Below are positions 31,933 to 40,377 of a stretch of DNA of 64,000 nucleotides, piece after piece. The translations under genes were made by a program, and so were the position numbers. Position 1 is the first letter of the stretch. Every line of letters begins with the position of its first letter. Below the pieces are notes generated by a model. That model did not search any database. It was given only the letters and a program-made list of their open reading frames with translations, and was not told the origin of the DNA. Origin of the DNA: Cellulomonas palmilytica (GTDB lineage: Bacteria > Actinomycetota > Actinomycetes > Actinomycetales > Cellulomonadaceae); contig NZ_CP062221.1 of the NCBI RefSeq assembly GCF_021590045.1, forward strand, positions 3,410,001 through 3,474,000. Direction: 5' to 3'.

Positions 31933-33072
31933 GTGCCCCCGACTGACGAGACCCTGACCCAGGCCGTCCACACCGCGCTCGCGTCCGTGCAGGACCCCGA
32001 GATCCGGCGCCCGATCACCGAGCTCGGCATGGTCCGCTCGGTGACGGTGGACGCCGGGCGCGTGGTCGTCGGCCTCGACCTGACGACCCCGGGCTGCCCG
32101 CTCAAGGACACGCTGACGCGCGACGTCACGGCCGCGGTGACGCAGGTCGACGGGGTCGACGAGGTGAGCGTCCAGCTGGGGGTCATGACCGCCGAGCAGC
32201 GCGCGGACCTGCGCCGGCTGCTGCGCGGCACGGACGCGGAGCCGACGATCCCGTTCGCGCAGGCGTCGTCGCTGACGAAGGTGTTCGCGATCGCGTCGGG
32301 CAAGGGCGGCGTGGGCAAGTCGTCCGTGACGGCGAACCTCGCGGTCGCGATGGCGGCCGACGGCCTGCGGGTCGGGGTGGTCGACGCCGACATCTACGGC
32401 TTCTCGATCCCGCGCATGCTGGGCGTGGACCGGCCGCCGACGAAGGTCGACGACATGCTGCTGCCGCCGGTGGCGCACGACGTGAAGGTCGTCTCGATCG
32501 GCATGTTCGTGCCGCCGGGCCAGCCGGTGGTGTGGCGCGGGCCGATGCTGCACCGCGCGCTGCAGCAGTTCCTCGCGGACGTGTTCTGGGGCGACCTGGA
32601 CGTGCTGCTGCTCGACCTGCCGCCCGGGACGGGCGACATCGCGATCTCGGTCGCGCAGCTGCTGCCGGGCTCGCAGATCGTCGTCGTGACGACGCCGCAG
32701 GCCGCAGCGGCGGAGGTCGCGGAGCGGGCGGGGTCGGTCGCGGTGCAGACGCGTCAGCAGGTCGTGGGCGTGGTGGAGAACATGTCGTGGCTCGAGCAGC
32801 CCGACGGCTCGCGCCTCGAGCTGTTCGGCTCGGGCGGGGGCGAGAAGGTCGCGGCGCGCCTGACGCAGCTCACGGGTGGGACCGTCCCCGTGCTGGGTCA
32901 GGTGCCGATCGACGTGACGCTGCGCGAGGGCGGCGACGTGGGCGAGCCCGTGGTGCTGAGCCACCCGGACTCCCCTGCTGCGGTCGCGCTGCGCGAGGTC
33001 GCGCGCACCTTGGGTGCGCGCCAGCGGGGTCTCGCGGGGCGCTCGTTGGGCCTCTCTCCCGCAGGGCGGTGA
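31933..33072 (+). CDS. mrp: Mrp/ApbC-type P-loop ATPase, iron-sulfur carrier family
   Basis: 379 residues. An N-terminal MIP18/DUF59 domain (about 8-85, with DPEIRRPITELGMV and TTPGCPLKD) precedes the deviant Walker A ASGKGGVGKS near 121-130, then VVDADIYGFSIPRML and LLLDLPPGTGDI. The CxxC used by many Mrp proteins to hold an iron-sulfur cluster is missing after ENMSWLEQPDG; as I recall, this is normal in actinobacterial Mrp. I prefer GTG 31933 to the upstream ATG 31924, because that ATG lies inside the TAGCAT hexamer (31920-31925), which looks like the -10 of a leaderless promoter. Confidence 0.9.
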   Translation: MPPTDETLTQAVHTALASVQDPEIRRPITELGMVRSVTVDAGRVVVGLDLTTPGCPLKDTLTRDVTAAVTQVDGVDEVSVQLGVMTAEQRADLRRLLRGTDAEPTIPFAQASSLTKVFAIASGKGGVGKSSVTANLAVAMAADGLRVGVVDADIYGFSIPRMLGVDRPPTKVDDMLLPPVAHDVKVVSIGMFVPPGQPVVWRGPMLHRALQQFLADVFWGDLDVLLLDLPPGTGDIAISVAQLLPGSQIVVVTTPQAAAAEVAERAGSVAVQTRQQVVGVVENMSWLEQPDGSRLELFGSGGGEKVAARLTQLTGGTVPVLGQVPIDVTLREGGDVGEPVVLSHPDSPAAVALREVARTLGARQRGLAGRSLGLSPAGR

Positions 33073-33077
33073 CCGCG

Positions 33078-33105
33078 ACACCCGTCCGGGTGTTTGTTTC
33101 TGTTG
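33078..33105 (+). terminator. Intrinsic-type terminator after mrp
   Basis: ACACCC (33078-33083), loop GTCC, GGGTGT (33088-33093), followed by TTGTTTCTGTT. The stem is short, but the T-rich tail is rare in this window. The tail overlaps the promoter region of the following deoR-type gene. Confidence 0.6.
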
Positions 33106-33143
33106 GGTCATGTGTGACGATGTTCGAGTGCTGGCGACCCAAC
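33102..33143. promoter_or_regulatory. Promoter and possible autoregulatory site of the gal operon
   Basis: A -35-like TTGTTT (33094-33099) and a -10-like GACGAT (33116-33121) place transcription start at or near GTG 33128. GTTGGGTC (33102-33109) and its exact complement GACCCAAC (33136-33143) flank the start region. They could be half-sites for the DeoR-type repressor, but the spacing is long. Confidence 0.4.
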
Positions 33144-33967
33144 GACAAGAAATGATCCTCGCGGCCGTGCGTGAGCACGGCGCGGCCCGCGTCTCCGACC
33201 TCGTGGTCGACCTCGGCGTCTCGGACATGACGATCCGTCGCGACATCGCCGAGCTCGCCCGTGCGGGGCTCGTGCGCCGGGTGCACGGCGGGGCGGTCGC
33301 CCCCGAGGGCACGCGCGCGTCCGACGAGCCCGGCTTCGAGGTCAAGGTCGAGCACGCCGGGCCGCAGAAGGCCGCGATCGCGCGCGCCGCGCACGCCGAC
33401 CTCGAACCCGGCCAGACCGTCGCGCTCTCCGCGGGGTCCACGACGTACCGGCTCGCCGAGCTCGTCGCGCAGGACGCGACGCTGCGCCCGTTCACGGTCG
33501 TGACCAACGGCCTGCGGATCGCCGACGCGCTGCACCGCGCGGTCGCGCCGCGCGACCTGGAGGTCGTCCTCACCGGCGGGGTGCGCACCCCGTCCGACGC
33601 GCTCGTCGGCCGGGTCGCGGACGCGTCGCTCGCGCTGCTGCGCGTCGACCGCGCGTTCCTCGGCGTGCACGGGCTCGACGAGTCCGGCCTCACCACCCCG
33701 AACCTCGCCGAGGCCGCGACCGACCGCGCGCTCATGGGCTGTGCGGCCGCGACGACCGTGCTGGCCGACCACACCAAGTGGGGCACCGTCGGGCTCGCGA
33801 AGATCGCCGACCTCGACGAGGTGGACCTCGTCGTCATGGACGACGACGCCCCCGCCGCGGCCCGCCGCCTGCTCACCGACCGCCTGCAGACCGTCGCAGA
33901 CGCATCCCCGACCCCCGGCGCGGACGCCTCCCGCACCCCCACCCCGCACCAGGAAGACGAGGCATGA
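33128..33967 (+). CDS. DeoR/GlpR family repressor, probable regulator of galactose genes
   Basis: 279 residues from GTG 33128 (an ATG at 33110 is in frame but lies in the promoter). The N-terminal DeoR helix-turn-helix reads RQEMILAAVREHGAARVSDL, then GVSDMTIRRDIAEL and RRVHGGAV. The C-terminal sugar-phosphate sensor domain (DeoRC) includes LSAGSTTYRLAE, VVTNGL and VVLTGGVRTPSDALVG. It shares an ATGA stop-start overlap with galT, so it is translationally coupled to the enzymes it probably controls. The expected inducer is a galactose-pathway phosphosugar. Confidence 0.9.
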   Translation: MLATQRQEMILAAVREHGAARVSDLVVDLGVSDMTIRRDIAELARAGLVRRVHGGAVAPEGTRASDEPGFEVKVEHAGPQKAAIARAAHADLEPGQTVALSAGSTTYRLAELVAQDATLRPFTVVTNGLRIADALHRAVAPRDLEVVLTGGVRTPSDALVGRVADASLALLRVDRAFLGVHGLDESGLTTPNLAEAATDRALMGCAAATTVLADHTKWGTVGLAKIADLDEVDLVVMDDDAPAAARRLLTDRLQTVADASPTPGADASRTPTPHQEDEA

Positions 33968-35159
33968 GCACCCCCACCAGCACCAGCACCGGCACCAGCA
34001 CCGCAGCCGTGCGCGTCACGAGCACCACGCTCGCCGACGGCCGCGACCTGTTCTACTTCGACGACTCCGAGCCGTACGTCTCGGGCGCCGCGACCCGCCG
34101 GCTCGACGACCCGCGCCCCCTGCCCGACCGGTTCGCGCCCGACGAGCACGGGGACCTCCCCGCGGGCCCCGAGCTGCGCCGCGACCCGCTCACGGGCGAG
34201 TGGGTCGCCATGGCCGCGCACCGCATGAACCGCACGTTCCTGCCGCCCGCGGACGCGAACCCGCTCGCGCCCGCGAAGCCCGGCGCCGCGTACCAGGACG
34301 GCGAGATCCCCGCCGAGGACTACGACGTCGTCGTGTTCGAGAACCGCTTCCCGTCGCTGCTGCGCGTCCCGGGCGTCACCGACGAGGTGACGCTGCGCGG
34401 CGACGAGCCGCTGTGGCAGACACGCCCTGCGGCGGGTCGGTGCGAGGTCATCTGCTTCTCGGCGGACCCGACCGCGTCGCTGCGCACGGTGAGCCCGCGC
34501 CGCATGCGCACGATCATCGAGGCGTGGGCGCACCGCACGCTGGCGCTCCACGCGACCGAGGGCATCGAGCAGGTGTTCGTGTTCGAGAACCGCGGCAAGG
34601 AGATCGGCGTCACGCTGCACCACCCGCACGGCCAGATCTACGCGCTGCCGTACCTCGCGCCCCGCACCGCGACGATGCTCGCGACCGCGGCCGAGCACCG
34701 TGCGCGCACCGGGCGGCTGCTGGGCCGCGACGTGCTCGACGCGGAGCTGCGGGCCGGCACGCGCGTCGTGCTCGAGTCGGAGCACTGGGTCGCGTACGTG
34801 CCGTTCGCGGCGCGCTGGCCCGTCGAGGTGCACCTGGTCCCGCGCCGCGACGTCCCCGACCTGCCCGCGCTGACCGACGACGAGCGTGCCGACCTCGCGA
34901 CGACGTACCTCGAGCTGCTGCGGCGCCTCGACCTGTTCTTCGTCGACGACGAGACCGCGATCCCGCTGCCCTACATCTCGGGCTGGCACCAGGCGCCCGC
35001 GCGGCAGGGCCGCGACGACTGGCGGCTGTCGCTCCAGCTGTTCTCGGTGCTGCGCGCACCGGGCAAGCTCAAGTACCTCGCGGGCGTCGAGTCGGGCGTC
35101 GCCGCGTGGGTGTCGGACACGACGCCCGAGCGCATCGCGACGCGCCTGCAGGAGCTCGC

Positions 35160-35163
<4 letters not shown>
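33964..35163 (+). CDS. galT: Galactose-1-phosphate uridylyltransferase
   Basis: 399 residues from ATG 33964. The catalytic motif HHPHGQIYALP is present (the second His of HPH is the uridylylated nucleophile). FENRFPSLLRVPG, FVFENRGKEIGVTLHH and WHQAPARQG match GalT. The N-terminal 20 residues are a Thr/Ser-rich extension. It exchanges UMP between UDP-glucose and galactose-1-phosphate in the Leloir pathway. It lies between the DeoR regulator and galK with 4-base overlaps on both sides. No galE is in the window. Confidence 0.96.
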
Positions 35164-36332
<1,169 letters not shown>

Positions 36333-36341
36333 GCCCGGCAC

Positions 36342-36373
36342 CCGGGGCTTGCATCCTGCGATGCAAGCCCCGG
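36342..36373. terminator. Hairpin after galK that also contains operator A
   Basis: CCGGGGCTTGCATC at 36342-36355 pairs perfectly with 36360-36373 across the loop CTGC. It follows galK at terminator distance. The inner part TTGCATC-CTGC-GATGCAA is also the palindrome found ahead of the ABC transporter promoter, so this element may both end the gal transcript and bind a regulator. Confidence 0.6.
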
Positions 36374-36421
36374 ATCTCCGTCGCCCGCCCGGCGCGGCCG
36401 GCACGGCCCCGTTCCTAGCGT
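36349..36421 (+). promoter_or_regulatory. Operator A and promoter of the CPBP-kinase-regulator operon
   Basis: Palindrome TGCATC-CTGC-GATGCA is centred at 36357.5. The -10 element TAGCGT starts at 36416, preceded by TTCC. Centre to -10 is 58.5 bases, which puts the site near -70 from the expected start. No recognisable -35 lies upstream of the -10, as expected for an activator-dependent promoter. Confidence 0.65.
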
Positions 36422-36463
36422 CTCGTCACGTCAGACCCACGACGACGACCAGGGGGGACTCCC

Positions 36464-37369
36464 GTGACCACCACCGTTCTCGAACCACCCGCACCGACCA
36501 CGCAGCGCGGCTTCACCGCGTTCGTCCGGCGCAGCCCGCTGCTCGCGTTCTTCGTGCTCGCCAACCTGGCGAGCTGGGTGGCCTGGCTGCCGTACATCCT
36601 GTCCCGGCACGGCCTCGGCGTCTGGGACTTCTCCTTCCCGGGCGGTGAGGGCGGCGGGCAGCTGCTCGGCATGCTGCCGGGTGCGTACCTCGGGCCCATC
36701 GGCTCGGCACTGCTCGTGACCGCGCTGTGCGACGGGCGCGCCGGGCTGCGCCGGTGGGCACGTCGCCTGTGGCGCTGGCGCGTCGGGTGGCGCTGGTACG
36801 CGGGCGTGCTGCTCGGCGTCCCGGCCGTCACGATCGCCTCGCTCCTGGTGGTCACCGGCGGCGACGTGCACGCACCCTCGGCGGCCGTCCTCCTCGCGTA
36901 CGTCCCGGGGCTGGTCGCGCAGATGGTGACCACGGGCCTCGCCGAGGAGCCGGGCTGGCGCGACTTCGCGCTCCCCCGCGCGCAGCGCCGGTTCGGGCCG
37001 CTGCCCGCCGTGCTGCTCGTGGGCGTCCTGTGGGGCGTGTGGCACCTGCCGCTGTTCCTCACCGAGTGGGGCGGGTACCCCGACGTGCCGTGGCACCGGC
37101 CGCTCGCGTTCGTGCTGTTCTGCGTCGTGTTCAACGTCGTCATGGCCTGGGTGTTCAACAGCACCCACGAGAGCCTGCCGATGGCGATGCTGCTGCACGT
37201 CGGCGTCAACACCTACGCCTCGCTCGCGGGCGAGCAGATGTTCCCGACGGTCGACCGCGACTCCTTCCAGCTCGCGCTGATCCTCGGCTCCGTCGTCGTC
37301 GGCGGCGTCCTGCTCGCCCGGACCCGCGGGCGGCTCGGGTACCGCGGCGGGGCCGCACCCCTATCGTGA
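36464..37369 (+). CDS. CPBP family intramembrane metalloprotease (Abi/CAAX-like)
   Basis: 301 residues with about seven hydrophobic segments. The three CPBP motifs are present: EEPGWR (EExxxR), WGVWHLPLF (FxxxH type) and LLHVGVNTY (HxxxN type), which together form the intramembrane metal site. GTG 36464 is preceded by an AGGGGGG Shine-Dalgarno. Family members include type-II CAAX prenyl proteases and bacteriocin-immunity or signalling proteases. The GTGA overlap with the histidine kinase suggests that it works in that signalling pathway, for example on a membrane ligand. That role is inference. Confidence 0.9.
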   Translation: MTTTVLEPPAPTTQRGFTAFVRRSPLLAFFVLANLASWVAWLPYILSRHGLGVWDFSFPGGEGGGQLLGMLPGAYLGPIGSALLVTALCDGRAGLRRWARRLWRWRVGWRWYAGVLLGVPAVTIASLLVVTGGDVHAPSAAVLLAYVPGLVAQMVTTGLAEEPGWRDFALPRAQRRFGPLPAVLLVGVLWGVWHLPLFLTEWGGYPDVPWHRPLAFVLFCVVFNVVMAWVFNSTHESLPMAMLLHVGVNTYASLAGEQMFPTVDRDSFQLALILGSVVVGGVLLARTRGRLGYRGGAAPLS

Positions 37370-38712
37370 CCAGCGTGACCAGCGAGACCAGCGAGACCGG
37401 CGTGACCAGCCGGCGCCCGCGCCCCGCACGGTTCGTCGTCCCGGCGACGTGCGGGGCGCTCGCGCTCGCGCTGCACGTGGTCGCCGCCGTGCTGCACGCC
37501 GCCGAGCCCACCGCCGTCCGGGGCATGCCCGCGCTCGGCTCGCCGACGTGGTGGTGGGGTGCGGCGGTCCTCGTCGCGCAGGGGGTCGTGCTCGCGCTGC
37601 GGCCCCGCGCGACGCCGTGGCTGCTCGTCGCCGTGGCGGTCGGGGTGCCCGCGCTGTCCGTCCTGGGCGAGGGCGTGGGCGTCGGGCTGCTCGCGGTCGT
37701 CGTCGCGGCGTACGAGGCGACGATCGGGGTGCTCACGACGGCGTCGTCGGACGTGGCACGACGAGCCCCGCGGCTGCGCACGCTCGCCGGGTTCGCCGCA
37801 GCCGCGCTGCTCGTCGGCGCCGGGGTCGCCGCGAGCGAGCTGCGCCTCGGCAACGCCGCGTCCCTCGCGGTCGTCGGCGGGCTGCTGCAGGCCCTCGGCA
37901 CGGTCGGGCTGCCCGTGCTCGCCGCGACCGTCGTCGGCTCGCGGCGCGACGCCCGCGCCGCGCACGCCGACTCCGCCGCCGCCCGCGCGCGCGAGCACGA
38001 CGCGCTCGTCCGGGTCGCCGTCGAGCGCGAGCGGACCGCGATGGCCCGCGAGCTGCACGACATCGCCGCGCACCACCTGTCCGGCATCGCCGTGATGAGC
38101 GGCGCGATCGGGCGGCAGATCGACGTCGACCCCGAGGGCGCCAAGGCCGCGGTCGCGCAGGTCCGCGAGCAGAGCACCGCGATGCTGCGGGACCTGCGCC
38201 ACCTCGTCGTGCTGCTGCGCGACGACGACCGTGCCGTCGCAGATGGCGACGGACGGGCCGACGGGGGCAACGGGGGCATGGACGGACGCGACGGCGTCGT
38301 GCGCATGGAGACGCTCGCAGGCGTCGCCGAGCTCGTCGAACGCGCGCCCGGCGCGACGCTGCGCCGGTCCGGTCCGCTCGACGCGCTCGTCGAGGACGGC
38401 GCGCTCGGGCCGCTCGCGCAGCTCGTCGTCTACCGGACGGTGCAGGAGGCGCTCGCCAACGCGAGCCGCCACTCGCCCGGCGCGACCTGCGAGGTGCACC
38501 TCGACGCGACCGACGGCACCCGGCTCGAGGTCGGTGTCCGCAACGGGGCGCCGACGACGCGAGACCTGCCGCCGCACGAGCCGGGCTACGGGCTCGTCGG
38601 CATGCGTGAACGCGCCGAGGTCACCGGCGCCACGCTCCGGTACGGTCCCACCGCGGAGGGCGGCTGGGTGGTGCACCTGACCGTCCCCACGACGACGGGG
38701 GGACGCGCATGA
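37366..38712 (+). CDS. NarL-type sensor histidine kinase with multi-helix membrane domain
   Basis: 448 residues from GTG 37366, overlapping the CPBP stop. About five to six transmembrane segments lie in the first 190 residues, with almost no extracytoplasmic loop, so sensing is likely within the membrane. The HisKA_3 dimerisation helix has His231 in ARELHDIAAHHLSG. The HATPase domain has EALANASRHSPG (N box) and PGYGLVGMRERAEVTGATL (G box). A Gly/Asp-rich insertion (about 290-310) separates the two. Its stop overlaps the regulator start (ATGA). It is predicted to phosphorylate Asp65 of the regulator. Confidence 0.93.
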   Translation: MTSVTSETSETGVTSRRPRPARFVVPATCGALALALHVVAAVLHAAEPTAVRGMPALGSPTWWWGAAVLVAQGVVLALRPRATPWLLVAVAVGVPALSVLGEGVGVGLLAVVVAAYEATIGVLTTASSDVARRAPRLRTLAGFAAAALLVGAGVAASELRLGNAASLAVVGGLLQALGTVGLPVLAATVVGSRRDARAAHADSAAARAREHDALVRVAVERERTAMARELHDIAAHHLSGIAVMSGAIGRQIDVDPEGAKAAVAQVREQSTAMLRDLRHLVVLLRDDDRAVADGDGRADGGNGGMDGRDGVVRMETLAGVAELVERAPGATLRRSGPLDALVEDGALGPLAQLVVYRTVQEALANASRHSPGATCEVHLDATDGTRLEVGVRNGAPTTRDLPPHEPGYGLVGMRERAEVTGATLRYGPTAEGGWVVHLTVPTTTGGRA

Positions 38713-39407
38713 CGACCGAGGTGGACGGATCGGCGACGGGCGACGTGCGCGTCGTCGTCGCGGACGACCAGGCACTCGTGCGTCTCGGGCTCGCGACGAT
38801 GCTCGACACCGAGCCCGGCATCACCGTCGTCGGGCAGGCCGCCGACGGCGCGACCGCGGTCGAGCTCGCACGCACGCTGCGGCCGGACGTGGTGTGCATG
38901 GACATCCGCATGCCCGGCACCGACGGCATCACCGCGACGCGCGAGCTGTGCGGACCCGACGTCGAGGACCCGGTCCCGGTGCTCGTGCTCACCACGTTCG
39001 ACGTCGACGAGTACCTGTTCGGCGCGCTCGAGGCCGGCGCGTCCGGGTTCCTGCTCAAGGACGCCGAGCCCGCGACGATCGTCGACGCCGTGCGCTCGGT
39101 CGCGGCCGGGCAGGGCATGCTCGCCAACGCGCTGACCAAGCGCGTGCTGCGCGAGGTCGTCACGCGCCGGCGCACGCAGCCCGTCGTCGCGGCGCGCGCC
39201 ACCGAGCTGCTCACGCCGCGCGAGCTCGACATCCTGCTGCTCCTCGCGCAGGGCATGTCCAACGAGGAGATCGCCCGCACGCTCGTGCTCGAGGTCTCGA
39301 CCGTGAAGTCCCACCTGGCGCGCGCGATGCCGAAGCTCGGCGTCAGGTCGCGCCTGCAGGCCGTCGTGTGGGCGTACCAGAACGGCATCGTGGAGCTCGG
39401 CGGCTGA
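38709..39407 (+). CDS. NarL/FixJ family response regulator
   Basis: 232 residues. The receiver domain (about 12-130) has the acidic pair VADDQ, the phosphoacceptor Asp65 in VVCMDIRMPG, Thr in LVLTTFD and Lys in GFLLKDAEP. The LuxR-type helix-turn-helix (about 165-228) has LTPRELDILLLLAQGMSNEE, then STVKSHLARAMPKLGV. It is the likely binder of the TGCATC-N4-GATGCA palindromes ahead of its own operon and the ABC transporter operon. NarL-type regulators bind as dimers to palindromes of this size. Confidence 0.94.
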   Translation: MTTEVDGSATGDVRVVVADDQALVRLGLATMLDTEPGITVVGQAADGATAVELARTLRPDVVCMDIRMPGTDGITATRELCGPDVEDPVPVLVLTTFDVDEYLFGALEAGASGFLLKDAEPATIVDAVRSVAAGQGMLANALTKRVLREVVTRRRTQPVVAARATELLTPRELDILLLLAQGMSNEEIARTLVLEVSTVKSHLARAMPKLGVRSRLQAVVWAYQNGIVELGG

Positions 39408-39422
39408 CGGCGCGCCACCCGG

Positions 39423-39468
39423 GCGGGCCGTCCGAGCAGGCCATCCGAGCGGGCCGTCCGAGCAGGCC
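39423..39468. repeat. 20-bp direct repeat with 26-bp period next to operator B
   Basis: Bases 39423-39442 and 39449-39468 are identical (20 of 20). The second copy ends one base before the operator palindrome begins. It could be a secondary binding region or a remnant of local duplication. Confidence 0.85.
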
Positions 39469-39469
39469 C

Positions 39470-39541
39470 TGCATCGAAGGATGCAACCCGCGCGGTGCCG
39501 CCGTCGGAGGCTCGTGGCGGCACGCCCCCGATTCCTAGCGT
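39470..39541 (+). promoter_or_regulatory. Operator B and promoter of the ABC transporter operon
   Basis: Palindrome TGCATC-GAAG-GATGCA at 39470-39485 is centred at 39477.5, and -10 TAGCGT starts at 39536, preceded by TTCC. The centre-to--10 distance of 58.5 bases and the ATTCCTAGCGT-like promoter core match operator A exactly. No good -35 is present. Confidence 0.65.
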
Positions 39542-39573
39542 GATCAGCGACATCGACCACGCAGGAGGACCCC

Positions 39574-40377
39574 GTGACCACCACCACGACCACCACGACA
39601 CGCACCGACGTGTCCGTCCGGCTCACCGACGTCCACAAGACGTACCGCGGGAGCACGACCGAGGTGCACGCGCTGCGCGGCGTCTCGATGGAGCTGCGCA
39701 AGGGCTCGCTCACCGCCGTCGTCGGCCAGTCCGGCTCCGGCAAGTCGACCCTGCTCAACTGCGCGGCGGGGCTCGACGTCCCGACGAGCGGGCGCGTCGT
39801 CGTCGGCGAGCAGGACCTCACCGGCCTGTCCCCCGACGCGCTCACGCAGTTCCGCCGCGACCGCATCGGGTTCGTCTTCCAGGCGTACAACCTCATCGGC
39901 CACCTCACGGTCGCCGAGAACATCCAGCTCCCGCTGCTGCTCGGCGGCCGCACGCCCGACCTCGGCTGGCAGGCCCAGCTGCTCACGGCGCTCGGCCTGC
40001 GCGGCCTCGAGGACCGCCTGCCCGGGCACCTGTCGGGCGGGCAGGCGCAGCGTGTCGCGATCGCCCGCGCGCTGTTCACGCGGCCCGAGGTCGTGTTCGC
40101 CGACGAGCCGACGGGCGCGCTGGACTCGCGCAGCGGCGAGCAGGTGCTCACGCTGCTGCGCGACACCGCGGCCTCGCTCGGGCAGACCGTGGTGCTCGTG
40201 ACGCACGACAGCCGCGTCGCCGCGACCGCCGAGCGCGTGCTGCTCATCGCCGACGGCGTCATCGCCGACACGCTGGACGCGCCCACGGCCGAGAGCGTCA
40301 ACGCGCTCATGCTCGGCCTGGGCCACGGTGCCGGACCCGGTGCCGGTGCCGGGTCCGTCTCGGGTGCGGGGCGGTGA
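39574..40377 (+). CDS. ABC transporter ATP-binding protein (MacB/LolD type)
   Basis: 267 residues from GTG 39574 with an AGGAGG Shine-Dalgarno. Walker A is GQSGSGKST, the signature is LSGGQAQR, Walker B is VVFADEPTGALDSRSGEQ and the switch is VLVTHDSR. The GALDS sequence and the short length put it with ATPases that partner FtsX/MacB permeases (mechanotransmission exporters, lipoprotein release or antimicrobial-peptide resistance). A Thr-rich N-terminus precedes the domain. Its stop overlaps the permease start (GTGA). Confidence 0.95.
   Translation: MTTTTTTTTRTDVSVRLTDVHKTYRGSTTEVHALRGVSMELRKGSLTAVVGQSGSGKSTLLNCAAGLDVPTSGRVVVGEQDLTGLSPDALTQFRRDRIGFVFQAYNLIGHLTVAENIQLPLLLGGRTPDLGWQAQLLTALGLRGLEDRLPGHLSGGQAQRVAIARALFTRPEVVFADEPTGALDSRSGEQVLTLLRDTAASLGQTVVLVTHDSRVAATAERVLLIADGVIADTLDAPTAESVNALMLGLGHGAGPGAGAGSVSGAGR

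Noticed and set aside
36342..36373. Reading the palindrome after galK only as a terminator
   Set aside because: The inner TGCATC/GATGCA recurs at the same promoter distance ahead of the ABC operon without the outer terminator arms, so an operator role is needed as well.
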